Below are positions 6,568-13,817 of a stretch of 17,737 bases of DNA, piece after piece (the first letter of the stretch is position 1; each line of letters opens with the position of its first letter). The notes under the pieces are model-generated. The model was not told the DNA's origin. It saw only the letters and a program-made list of their open reading frames with translations, and did no database searches. The stretch comes from Desulfuromusa sp. (GTDB lineage: Bacteria > Desulfobacterota > Desulfuromonadia > Desulfuromonadales > Geopsychrobacteraceae), in NCBI GenBank assembly GCA_029933365.1, contig JAOZOH010000055.1, positions 1 through 17,737 on the forward strand, written 5' to 3'. Both the position numbers and the translations under genes were made by a program.

Positions 6568-7806
6568 CTATACAGTACCGTTTCTCTGGATTGGTATTAC
6601 CTTCGCCCGCTCTTCCTTCAAACCATCCAAATAATCCGCCCAAAGCTGCATCATTCTATGGCGTTCAGGTAAGTGCTTTGTCCTGTTGTAAGCGGTGCCG
6701 TTTGCGTCCTTAACCGTGTGCCCTAACTGGTGCTCGATATGCTCAAATCGTTGCTGCAAGACTTCATCGGCTATGGTTCTGAATGTTGCCCTGAAACCAT
6801 GTGCTGTTACTGTATCCTTATCAAAGCCCATGCGTCTGAAAGCTGCATTCAAGGTATTATCACTGAGGGGCTTTAAAGCTGAACGGATTGAAGGAAAGCA
6901 AAGCTCTATATGGCCGGTCAGGGGGTGAAGTGATTCCAGAATTGCTAGACTCTGGATGGACAGTGGCACGATCAACTCTTTTTTAGTTTTCGGTGCTGTA
7001 AACCGCCATTCAGCAGCATCGTAATCAATATCAGCCCACTTCATAGATCGAAGCTCACCAGGACGAACAAATAACAAAGGTAAGAGTTGTAGAGCACACC
7101 TTGCAACAAAACTTCCATCATAAGTGTCTATTGCTCTTAGTATTGGTGCCAGTTCTGCTGGGTCAGTAATTGCCGCCCGATTTCCCTTTACTGCTTTTTG
7201 AAGTGACTTGGTAATATCAACCGTAGGATCTCGCTCAACCACACCCTCAGCAATTCCATAGCAGAACACTTGAGACATAATACTTTTCACCCGCTTAGAC
7301 AAAACAACTGCGCCACGCTTTTCCATAGGCCTAATAACAAGATCAAGTGTTTGTTTAGGGGTAATGGTGCTTAGGGGTAGTTTGCCAATATAGGGGTATA
7401 TATCCCGATTAAGCCTTCTCTCGGTTAACTTTCGAGTACTCTCAGCAAGCGTCCCCTGCTTTGACAACCATTCGCTAGCTACCCTTTGAAAGGTGTTTTC
7501 CAAAACATCCTTCTGGTGCTGGTTTTCATCGGCTCTAACTTGCAGGGGGTCTATACCATCAGCAATAAGTTTTCGTGCCTCAGAGCGTCTCTCACGAGCC
7601 TGTGACAAGCTAACCTCTGGGTAGGTTCCAAAAGACATGAGTTTTTCTTTGCCATGAAGACGATACTTAAACCGCCAACCCTTTGAACCTTTGGCACTAA
7701 TAAGCAGGAAAAGACCATCACCATCAAACAATTTGACTGCCTTACCATCTTTCGGTTTAGCGTTTCGAGCTTGAACATCAGAGAGTTGAGTCGTTTTTCT
7801 TGCCAT
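6568..7806 (-). CDS. P4-family tyrosine site-specific integrase
   Basis: A 412-residue tyrosine recombinase that catalyses integration and excision of the element at the tRNA-Leu gene. The N-terminal arm-binding domain (DUF4102 type) spans about 1-95 (LSDVQARNAKPKDGK, then FGTYPEVSLSQAR). A core-binding SAM-like domain spans about 105-190, and the catalytic domain about 210-390. The catalytic set is complete: Arg 248 (VRPGEL), Lys near 273-276, His 336 and Arg 339 (HGFR), His 363 (QLGH) and Tyr 373 (AYNRTKHLPER). Length is normal for the family. ATG 7806 has AGAGGTG upstream. The gene lies downstream of the tRNA 3' end, as expected for P4-type elements. Its promoter region and its coding sequence both carry copies of the word TTAGGGGTA, suggesting autoregulation or arm-type binding. 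Confidence 0.95.
   Translation of the reverse strand: MARKTTQLSDVQARNAKPKDGKAVKLFDGDGLFLLISAKGSKGWRFKYRLHGKEKLMSFGTYPEVSLSQARERRSEARKLIADGIDPLQVRADENQHQKDVLENTFQRVASEWLSKQGTLAESTRKLTERRLNRDIYPYIGKLPLSTITPKQTLDLVIRPMEKRGAVVLSKRVKSIMSQVFCYGIAEGVVERDPTVDITKSLQKAVKGNRAAITDPAELAPILRAIDTYDGSFVARCALQLLPLLFVRPGELRSMKWADIDYDAAEWRFTAPKTKKELIVPLSIQSLAILESLHPLTGHIELCFPSIRSALKPLSDNTLNAAFRRMGFDKDTVTAHGFRATFRTIADEVLQQRFEHIEHQLGHTVKDANGTAYNRTKHLPERHRMMQLWADYLDGLKEERAKVIPIQRNGTV
7355..7398 (+). repeat. Three TTAGGGGTA words inside the integrase gene
   Basis: TTAGGGGTA occurs at 7355-7363 and 7371-7379, and ATAGGGGTA at 7390-7398, spaced 16 and 19 bp. The same word stands four times in front of the gene. Relative to the int reading frame the three copies fall in three different phases and encode different residues (Tyr-Pro-Tyr near 137, Leu-Pro-Leu near 143, Thr-Pro-Lys near 149), so the DNA word rather than the peptide is repeated. 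They may be binding sites for the integrase or a regulator. Confidence 0.7.
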
Positions 7807-7818
7807 AGCATCACCTCT

Positions 7819-7883
7819 TTAGGGGTACGGCTTTGGGGTTAGGGGTACTGACTGAGGAAATAGTACCCCTAAGTTAGGGGTAT
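7819..7883. repeat. Four TTAGGGGTA words in front of the integrase gene
   Basis: Direct copies lie at 7819-7827 and 7839-7847 (20 bp apart, two helical turns), an inverted copy at 7864-7872 and a direct copy at 7875-7883. The last two form a 9-bp perfect palindrome with a 2-nt centre, located inside the int promoter. The first two lie in the untranslated leader of int. Such an arrangement fits an operator or integrase arm-type sites. Confidence 0.75.
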
Positions 7884-7888
7884 GTCAA
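7860..7888 (-). promoter_or_regulatory. int promoter with a palindromic operator in its spacer
   Basis: On the minus strand a perfect -35 TTGACA (7888-7883) is followed by a 17-bp spacer and the -10 TACTAT (7865-7860). The spacer is TACCCCTAACTTAGGGG, so the TTAGGGGTA palindrome fills it and touches both boxes. A protein bound there would block RNA polymerase. The int start codon is 54 nt downstream of the -10 box. Confidence 0.75.
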
Positions 7889-7934
7889 TGGACTGGATTG
7901 GACTTAAATAGACAAGAAACGGCTCTAGATAAGG

Positions 7935-7958
7935 AAAAAGCCCCTATTTCTAGAGGCT
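7935..7958 (-). terminator. Rho-independent terminator behind tRNA-Leu
   Basis: On the minus strand AGCCTCTA - GAAA - TAGGGGCT forms an 8-bp stem (one G-U pair) closed by a GNRA-type loop, followed directly by TTTT. It lies 34 nt beyond the tRNA 3' end and would separate tRNA transcription from the integrase gene. It is on the element side of the expected crossover, so the element supplies it. Confidence 0.75.
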
Positions 7959-7992
7959 TATCTATTCTACTGGACTACATAATATCTTAAAA

Positions 7993-8079
7993 TGGTACTC
8001 GGGACGAGAATCGAACTCGTACAGGATTACTCCCGAGGGATTTTAAGTCCCTTGCGTCTACCAGTTCCGCCACCCGAGC
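7993..8079 (-). tRNA. tRNA-Leu, anticodon UAA; integration site
   Basis: An 87-nt class II tRNA with encoded CCA (7995-7993). The acceptor stem GCTCGGG pairs with CCCGAGT (one terminal G-U pair). The anticodon stem AGGGA/TCCCT closes the loop CTTAAAA, giving anticodon TAA (8045-8043). A long variable arm and the T arm ACGAG-TTCGATT-CTCGT are intact. The cloverleaf is complete, so the element left a functional gene, as expected when the crossover lies in the 3' part and the element carries a matching end. The attachment half-site should lie within about 7993-8022. A good promoter lies 144 nt upstream. Confidence 0.95.
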
Positions 8080-8086
8080 TAGAAAA

Positions 8087-8195
8087 TGGCGTCGCAAAAA
8101 GTCCGACCTACTGCGTTACAACAGTTTTTCACGACCTTGATATACATATGGATATCTTCGCCCCTGAAAAACTACTCCGCCTTGTTGGACGAAAT
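8087..8195. repeat. Imperfect palindrome of about 100 bp in the tRNA leader
   Basis: The centre GATATACATATGGATATC (8139-8156) is a 16/18 palindrome. The arms AGTTTTTCA (8123-8131) and TGAAAAACT (8165-8173) are perfectly inverted about the same centre. Outer words GTCC (8101-8104) and GGAC (8187-8190) extend the symmetry. An inner hairpin between 8090 and 8135 is an alternative fold. It resembles dispersed palindromic repeats that I recall from deltaproteobacterial genomes, but there is only one copy here. Confidence 0.5.
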
Positions 8196-8222
8196 TTTAG
8201 CTTAGCCATTAACAGAAATGCT

Positions 8223-8250
8223 ATCTTAGTGATTCCTGTCCACCTGTCAA
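8223..8250 (-). promoter_or_regulatory. Sigma70-like promoter, probably for tRNA-Leu
   Basis: On the minus strand, -35 TTGACA (8250-8245), 16-bp spacer, -10 TAAGAT (8228-8223). It lies 40 nt behind the pilR stop and points to tRNA-Leu. The transcript would have a leader of about 135 nt containing the palindrome. No better promoter is evident closer to the tRNA. Confidence 0.55.
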
Positions 8251-8289
8251 CTTTAAATTGCGAATAATTTGTCTCTTGGGTGTTTAACT

Positions 8290-9675
8290 TTAGACATCAT
8301 CCCCTATTCCCAGTTTCCCAAGCCGATAGCGAATTGAGCGAAAATTGATTCCCAGGAGCTCAGCTGCCCGTTTTCGTACCCCCCCGGATTTTTCCAACGC
8401 CTGAAGAAGAACTGTTCTCTCTAAATCCTCCAACCATTTCTCCAGCTCAAAACCCTCATCAGGAAGATCACCTACCACCCCGCAGAGATTGTGATTTTTG
8501 TTCTTGATCTGCTCAGGTAAACATTCAACCGTTAATTCACCACTTTCACCCAGCACCACGCAGCGCTCAACCAGATTTTCCAGTTCACGAACATTTCCCG
8601 GCCAATCATAGTTGAGCAGCAATTCTAAGGCACGTTTCTGAATGGGATATTCACCCTTACCGGTCAAACGTTGATAAAAACTATCAATCAAAAGGTGAAG
8701 ATCACCCTGCCTGGAGCGTAAAGGTGGAAGTTCAATCGAAACAACATTCAAACGGTAAAACAGATCCTCACGGAAACTTCCTTCCTTAATCATTTCAGTT
8801 AAATCCTGATTGGTTGCTGCAACCAATCTGATATTCAATGGAACATTGCTGGTTCCACCAACCCGACGAAATTCTCGTTCTTGGAGAACCCGCAACAGTT
8901 TCACCTGCATCCCCATCGGCAGCTCCCCGATTTCATCTAAAAACAGGGTGCCATTATCGGCTGATTCAAATAAGCCATCCTTTCGCTTGTCAGCACCGGT
9001 AAATGCGCCTTTCTCATGGCCAAACAATTCACTCTCAAGTAAATTCTCCGGAATAGCACCGCAGTTAATTGGGACAAAGGGATACTTTTTTCGCCCACTG
9101 TTCAGATGTAATGCTTGCGCAACCAGTTCCTTGCCAGTACCACTTTCTCCGGTAATCAGAACATTTACCTGACTGGGGGCAACCCGTTCCAGCAGGGTAA
9201 TCAGCTTAGTCATGGCCGGGCTTTTTCCGATCAGATTCTGAAATGAAAAACGTTGTCCAAGTTGTTTTTTCAGCTGACGATTTTCCTGCTGAAGCTGTTC
9301 CCGTTCCAAAGCATTTTTGATGACCAAACGGATTTCATCATTTTTAAATGGCTTAGTAATATAATCGTAAGCACCCAGCTTCATCGCTTCAACGGCTTCT
9401 TCTGTGGAAGAAAATGCTGTAATCATCATGACTGTAACGTCATTATCCTGCTCCCGAAGTTGGCGCAATAGTTCGATGCCGGTCATCTTCGGCATCTGAA
9501 TATCAGAAATAACCAGATCATAACTGTTTTCCTGAACCATAGAGAATGCTGCAGCCCCATCTGCAGCCTGGTCAACTTTATACCCCTCACGCTGAAGCAA
9601 AATGGACAGCAGCTCACGCAAGCTGTTTTCATCATCCACAACAAGAATTCTATACTCATTTTTTTCAGCTGACAT
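8290..9675 (-). CDS. pilR: PilR, sigma54-dependent response regulator
   Basis: A 461-residue NtrC-type activator. The receiver domain (1-125) has Asp 13/14, phospho-acceptor Asp 58 (LVISDIQMP) and Lys 108. The AAA+ domain (about 145-385) has Walker A GESGTGKE (176-183), the sigma54-contact loop GAFTGA (223-228), Walker B GTLFLDEIG (242-250) and WPGNVRELENL (358-368). The C-terminal Fis-type helix-turn-helix spans about 420-456. In Geobacter and Pseudomonas PilR activates pilA from a sigma54 promoter. The gene starts 2 nt after pilS, with a GGAGGAG ribosome binding site inside the end of pilS. No pilA follows and no good -24/-12 promoter is seen between pilR and the tRNA, so its main target must lie elsewhere. 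Confidence 0.93.
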   Translation of the reverse strand: MSAEKNEYRILVVDDENSLRELLSILLQREGYKVDQAADGAAAFSMVQENSYDLVISDIQMPKMTGIELLRQLREQDNDVTVMMITAFSSTEEAVEAMKLGAYDYITKPFKNDEIRLVIKNALEREQLQQENRQLKKQLGQRFSFQNLIGKSPAMTKLITLLERVAPSQVNVLITGESGTGKELVAQALHLNSGRKKYPFVPINCGAIPENLLESELFGHEKGAFTGADKRKDGLFESADNGTLFLDEIGELPMGMQVKLLRVLQEREFRRVGGTSNVPLNIRLVAATNQDLTEMIKEGSFREDLFYRLNVVSIELPPLRSRQGDLHLLIDSFYQRLTGKGEYPIQKRALELLLNYDWPGNVRELENLVERCVVLGESGELTVECLPEQIKNKNHNLCGVVGDLPDEGFELEKWLEDLERTVLLQALEKSGGVRKRAAELLGINFRSIRYRLGKLGIGDDV

Positions 9676-9677
9676 TT

Positions 9678-11309
9678 CTAGACTTCTCCTCCAGCAAACA
9701 AGAGGGAAAAGCGAGCCCCCCCGGCAGCCCCTCTCTCAACAACGACCATACCACCATGTGAATCAACAACTGAATAAACAGATGCCAAACCAAGCCCCGT
9801 CCCTTGCTCCTTTGTCGAAAAAAAAGGCTCAAAAATACGACCCTTAATTTCATCTGCTATTCCCGGGCCATTATCTTCAACAATAATGGCAGAAGCTGGT
9901 TCTGGTTTGGTAGTAAAAGTCAACCGTCCCTGACCTTGCATCGCCTCAGCAGCATTAATGGCCAAATCCCACAAAGCCTGCAATATCTGCCCCCGATCTA
10001 GAGCAAGAATAAATTCCTCAGGAGAGTGTTGGACGATTTCAATTCCCTGAAAACGAGGATCAGTTGAGAGCATATCAACAAGTTGATCAAGGATAGACAC
10101 AACATCCACAGATTCTTTGATTGGTTGTTTTGGTCTGGCAAAACTAAGAAAATCCGTTAATAAGCCATTGAGTCGATCGGCTTCCTTCACCACAATCCCC
10201 ATCAAACGGAGATCCTCCGGCTGTGCGGATTCAGCTTCCATCAACAGCTGAACCGAGCCACTAATGGAAGCGAGGGGGTTGCGAATTTCGTGCGCCATCC
10301 CTGCGGCTAATCGACCAACTGCAGCAAGACGGTCGGTTTGCTTCAAGTCTTCTTCAATTTTTTTCAACTGGGTTAAATCTTGAAAAGTAACCAGGATTCC
10401 AAGTTCTTCCCCCATGCTTCCCCGAGCTGGGGTTGTCGCATAGCCGAGAATAAGTTTTTTGCCGGTTTTTGTGACAAAAAAACCTTCGGAACGGTTTAGT
10501 GGCTTTGTGACCGCAGAGGATCCAACCGATAAGCCAGGAAATATTTCTGAAATATCCTGATCATAAACCTCTTGCAACGGCAACCCGGTAATGATGCTAG
10601 CAGCTCGATTAAATGAGCGAATCTTCCCCATCGAATTAACTAACATGAGTCCACTACTGATATGGGATAAAATCGTCCGATTCATTTTTTCCAGTTCAGC
10701 GTAATCAATCGTTTTACGCTGCAGTTGTTCTTCACTATGCCGCCAACGTTCAGCAAGAGTTCCACTGAGGATTGCTGTCAGAAAAAAAGCAACCCCATGA
10801 ACAAATATTACCGAGAAGAAAGTACTATCGGAGGCAGAACGGAATAAATTGAAATAATTTAGGTAATTAAGGAATTGCAGATCAAGGATTCCACCAAATA
10901 AAATAACCGCACAAGCCGCAGATAAAACAGTCAAACGTCGTGACAACAAAAAACTGGCAGAGACAATGACGAGGAGATAAGCAAAAGAAAAAATACTTTC
11001 AACCCCGCCGGTCAAAAGAATCAAAACAGAAACAAAAAGTAAATCCCAGACAATCTGCAGCTGGGAAAAAAAGTTAATATTTGATATTTTCTTAAGGAGG
11101 AGAACTGAAATTAATGCCTCAGTATAAGATATCCCAATCAGTAAAAATAGTGGGAGAAGAAGAGAACGATTGCCCCCCCCTTTGAGATAAAATATTGCAG
11201 CGCCACCAAGCAAAAAAGTAATAACCGCAGTTCGACTGATCAGGTACCAGGTCAAACTGCGGTTATCGGGTTGCATTTTTTTCTTATTTAAAGCCCCAGC
11301 AATGGTCAT
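9678..11309 (-). CDS. pilS: PilS, membrane sensor histidine kinase
   Basis: A 543-residue kinase partner of PilR. The N-terminal part (about 20-185) has about six hydrophobic membrane segments. A linker helix follows, then a PAS domain (about 210-315). The HisKA domain carries the phospho-acceptor His 340 in AGMAHEIRNPLASISGS. The ATPase domain has the N box DLAINAAEAM (448-457), VEDNGPGI (477-484) and GTGLGLA (503-509). All catalytic motifs are intact. The start ATG shares one base with the pilC stop (TAATG), indicating coupling; an in-frame ATG 11 codons later has no better ribosome binding site. In Pseudomonas PilS senses pilin in the membrane; that input is assumed here. Confidence 0.92.
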   Translation of the reverse strand: MTIAGALNKKKMQPDNRSLTWYLISRTAVITFLLGGAAIFYLKGGGNRSLLLPLFLLIGISYTEALISVLLLKKISNINFFSQLQIVWDLLFVSVLILLTGGVESIFSFAYLLVIVSASFLLSRRLTVLSAACAVILFGGILDLQFLNYLNYFNLFRSASDSTFFSVIFVHGVAFFLTAILSGTLAERWRHSEEQLQRKTIDYAELEKMNRTILSHISSGLMLVNSMGKIRSFNRAASIITGLPLQEVYDQDISEIFPGLSVGSSAVTKPLNRSEGFFVTKTGKKLILGYATTPARGSMGEELGILVTFQDLTQLKKIEEDLKQTDRLAAVGRLAAGMAHEIRNPLASISGSVQLLMEAESAQPEDLRLMGIVVKEADRLNGLLTDFLSFARPKQPIKESVDVVSILDQLVDMLSTDPRFQGIEIVQHSPEEFILALDRGQILQALWDLAINAAEAMQGQGRLTFTTKPEPASAIIVEDNGPGIADEIKGRIFEPFFSTKEQGTGLGLASVYSVVDSHGGMVVVERGAAGGARFSLLFAGGEV

Positions 11310-12526
11310 TAACCGCCAACTGTTCCGGCTATCTTAAAGATTGGCAGATACATAGCGATAACCAAGCCACCAACAGTCGTTCCAAGAAACAACATCAGCA
11401 ATGGTTCCATCATTGCCGTTAAGTTACCAACCGCATCATCAACCTCATCATCGTAAAAATCCGCAATTTTACTCAGCATAGTATCCAGAGCACCTGCCTG
11501 TTCACCAACTTCGATCATCTGGCAGACCATTGGAGGAAAAACCCCTGATGCTTTCAATGGCTCAGCAATTGTTTTCCCTTCACTGATACTGGAACGCACC
11601 TGTCCAATCGCTTTTTCGACCGTCCGGTTACCAGCTGTCTTTCTAACTATTTCCAATCCATCAAGAATTGGCACACCACTAGAAATCATCGTTGACAGGG
11701 TACGGGAAAATTTAGCTACGGCAACCTTACGGATTAAAACTCCGAAAATTGGTAATTTTAAAGCCCAATTGTCAATTTTGTCGCGCCCCTTGTTAGATGC
11801 ATAGATCTTTTTCACAGCAAAGATAGTAAAAATAATAGCTCCGATAATTGCCAAAATATAATCTTGTACAAAGTTGCTGATATTAATAACTATTTGTGTA
11901 GGCATTGGCAAAGCGCCGCCAAAATCAGCAAACATTTTTTCAAAAGATGGAATAACAAAGACGAGGATAACTGCGATGACAACAAGGGCAATTCCGATGA
12001 TAGTGGTCGGATAAGTCATGGCACTTTTGACCTGTTTTTTCAGCTTCAAAGACTTTTCTATATAGGCAGCCAATCGGTTCAGAATTGTATCAAGAATACC
12101 ACCAACCTCACCTGCTGCAACCAGATTGACATAGAGTTCGTTAAACGCCTTGGGATGTTTTTTTAAAGCATCAGCAAACGTTGACCCTGACTCAACATCT
12201 TCTTTCACCTTAAGCAGAATTTCTTTAAAAGTCTTATTGTCTTGCTGAGAAGAAAGAATATCCAGGCACTGCACCAGTGGCAAACCAGCATCGATCATCG
12301 TGGCAAACTGCCGGGTAAAAACGACAATGTCTTTTGTTGTAATTTTGGGCTTAAGAAAACCAATATTAATGTCAGCACTTAAACCTTTCCCAGCTCCCTT
12401 TATTTTATTAGCCTGTACCCCCTGTCGACGCAAGTTCGCCATAACTGCAGCTTCACTAGCAGCCTCCATAGTGCCTTTTGTACTTTTTCCATCTCTTGAC
12501 CGGCCTGTCCAAGCAAATGTTGGCAT
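11309..12526 (-). CDS. pilC: PilC, type IV pilus inner-membrane platform protein
   Basis: A 405-residue protein with two T2SSF/GspF domains (about 68-190 and 270-392). These carry the repeated features FTRQFATMIDAGLPL (70-84) and FSRTLSTMISSGVPIL (273-288), and VAAGEVGG (136-143) matched by IEVGEQAG (338-345). Three membrane segments are visible at about 174-194, 221-238 and 374-395. PilC links the pilus ATPases to the growing pilin fibre in the inner membrane. Length is normal. ATG 12526 has AAAGGGGTGG upstream. It lies 83 bp behind pilT and overlaps pilS by one base. Confidence 0.95.
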   Translation of the reverse strand: MPTFAWTGRSRDGKSTKGTMEAASEAAVMANLRRQGVQANKIKGAGKGLSADINIGFLKPKITTKDIVVFTRQFATMIDAGLPLVQCLDILSSQQDNKTFKEILLKVKEDVESGSTFADALKKHPKAFNELYVNLVAAGEVGGILDTILNRLAAYIEKSLKLKKQVKSAMTYPTTIIGIALVVIAVILVFVIPSFEKMFADFGGALPMPTQIVINISNFVQDYILAIIGAIIFTIFAVKKIYASNKGRDKIDNWALKLPIFGVLIRKVAVAKFSRTLSTMISSGVPILDGLEIVRKTAGNRTVEKAIGQVRSSISEGKTIAEPLKASGVFPPMVCQMIEVGEQAGALDTMLSKIADFYDDEVDDAVGNLTAMMEPLLMLFLGTTVGGLVIAMYLPIFKIAGTVGG

Positions 12527-12609
12527 GGTCCACCCCTTTCCATTTACATTGAGCGTTTAAATATATGAGTTATTAACAGTCTCATAAAGTATGCTAAAAA
12601 ACCATAAGT

Positions 12610-13722
12610 CTATCTTCTGTGCCCCGAACTGATTGCATTTTTTCGACCGAGAACTGCACCGGGATTTGCAAACATCTGCTTCAATTCATCCAGATCATGT
12701 GACCGGGTCATTGCATCTTCCTGAGTAATCTGTCGAGAGTGGGCCAGCAAGAACAGTGATTGATTTAAGGTCTGCATGGCAAACTTGTCCTGCCCGATCT
12801 GCATCTGTGAGTAAATCTGATGTATTTTATCTTCTCGAATCAAATTTCGGATCGCTGGATTCGGCACCATAACCTCCAGAGCCATACAACGACCTTTTCC
12901 ATCTGCCTTTGGCATCAGCGTCTGAGAAAGGACCCCTTCCAAAACAAAAGAAAGCTGAGTCCTCACCTGAGATTGCTGCGTATCTGGAAAAACATCAATA
13001 ATCCGGTTCATGGTCTGTACGCAGGAATTGGTATGCAGAGTCGCAAAACACAGATGACCCGTTTCTGCGATCGTCAAAGCAGCTTCAATCGTTTCAATAT
13101 CGCGTAATTCACCAAGAAGAACCACATCCGGATCTTGACGCAATATATACTTTAAAGCCTTTTTAAAGGATTGGGTATCCGCACCAACTTCCCGCTGGTT
13201 TACCAGACATTTATTGTGTGGATGCATATATTCAATTGGATCTTCGATAGTAATGATATGTTCATAACGTTCACGATTAATCGCATCAATAATGGCCGCA
13301 AGAGTCGTTGTCTTGCCACTCCCGGTTGGCCCAGTTACCAAAACCAGTCCACGTGGTTTTTTCGACAATGCCCTTACGACCGGCGGCAACCCTAAATCAT
13401 CAAAAGTCTTAATATCAAAGGGGATGGCCCGGAAAGCACCTGAAACAGCACCTCGTTGAATAAAAATATTCCCCCGAAATCGGGATAATCCTTTCACTCC
13501 AAAAGAGAGATCCAGTTCATTCTCCTCCTCAAATTTACGCTTTTGCGCATCGGTCAAAACACTATAGCAAAGTTGCTTAGTTTCAGCTGAAGACATATTA
13601 GCCCCGCTGGTGGGTGTCATTTTCCCATCAATCCGTATCTGCGGAGTTGTCCCTGTTGAAATATGTAGATCTGAGGCACCTTGCTCGATCATCGATTTAA
13701 GCAACTGATGCATGTTAGCCAT
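12610..13722 (-). CDS. pilT: PilT, type IV pilus retraction ATPase
   Basis: A 370-residue GspE/PilT-family hexameric ATPase that powers pilus retraction. The N-terminal PAS-like domain spans 1-100 (GASDLHIS, then RIDGKM). The core contains Walker A GPTGSGKT (131-138), the Asp box ITIEDPIEY (157-165), Walker B VVLLGELRD (200-208) and the His box GHLCFATLHTN (222-232). The PilT-specific AIRNLIRE motif is present at 290-297, which separates it from PilB. ATG 13722 has AAAGGA upstream. Its place between pilB and pilC matches the Geobacter pilT4 locus. The C-terminus extends past the usual end with a basic tail (GHRR). Confidence 0.95.
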   Translation of the reverse strand: MANMHQLLKSMIEQGASDLHISTGTTPQIRIDGKMTPTSGANMSSAETKQLCYSVLTDAQKRKFEEENELDLSFGVKGLSRFRGNIFIQRGAVSGAFRAIPFDIKTFDDLGLPPVVRALSKKPRGLVLVTGPTGSGKTTTLAAIIDAINRERYEHIITIEDPIEYMHPHNKCLVNQREVGADTQSFKKALKYILRQDPDVVLLGELRDIETIEAALTIAETGHLCFATLHTNSCVQTMNRIIDVFPDTQQSQVRTQLSFVLEGVLSQTLMPKADGKGRCMALEVMVPNPAIRNLIREDKIHQIYSQMQIGQDKFAMQTLNQSLFLLAHSRQITQEDAMTRSHDLDELKQMFANPGAVLGRKNAISSGHRR

Positions 13723-13817
13723 GTATATTAAATCCTTTCAGGAAAATTCAGGGGTAAAGGTGTTAGTTAATCAAGTGTAAGACCTACGGTCTGACAGCCC
13801 TCAACCGACAACCAGTC

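Larger units (their letters stand above)
1..7992. mobile_element. Integrative element (right part), inserted at tRNA-Leu
   Basis: A one-directional gene block starts with a P4-type tyrosine integrase 186 bp from the 3' end of a tRNA-Leu gene, the usual site and orientation for this integrase family. It continues with an AlpA-type regulator and a Toprim/DUF3987 replication protein, typical core genes of P4-like satellites and related integrative elements. The other genes are unknown small proteins. The right boundary is placed at the tRNA 3' end because the crossover normally lies inside the tRNA. I looked for a second copy of the tRNA 3' end in the window and found none, so the element continues past base 1. 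No capsid, conjugation or known defence genes are visible, so its lifestyle (satellite, ICE or mobilizable island) is open. Confidence 0.85.

Noticed and set aside
7993..8022. Search for the second attachment site within the window
   Set aside because: No direct repeat of the tRNA 3' end was found between 1 and 7900, so the other end of the element is outside the window.
7992..8267. Plus-strand open frame of 91 codons across the tRNA region
   Set aside because: It is antisense to the complete tRNA-Leu gene and runs through the palindrome; no ribosome binding site and no recognisable domain.
8080..8289. Possible pilA gene or sigma54 promoter behind pilR
   Set aside because: No frame here has a prepilin signal, and the only TGGC word (near 8208) lacks a proper -12 GC element at the required spacing.
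12564..12586. Inverted repeat TATGAG/CTCATA between pilT and pilC
   Set aside because: Only 6-bp AT-rich arms and no T run directly behind; too weak to call a terminator or operator.
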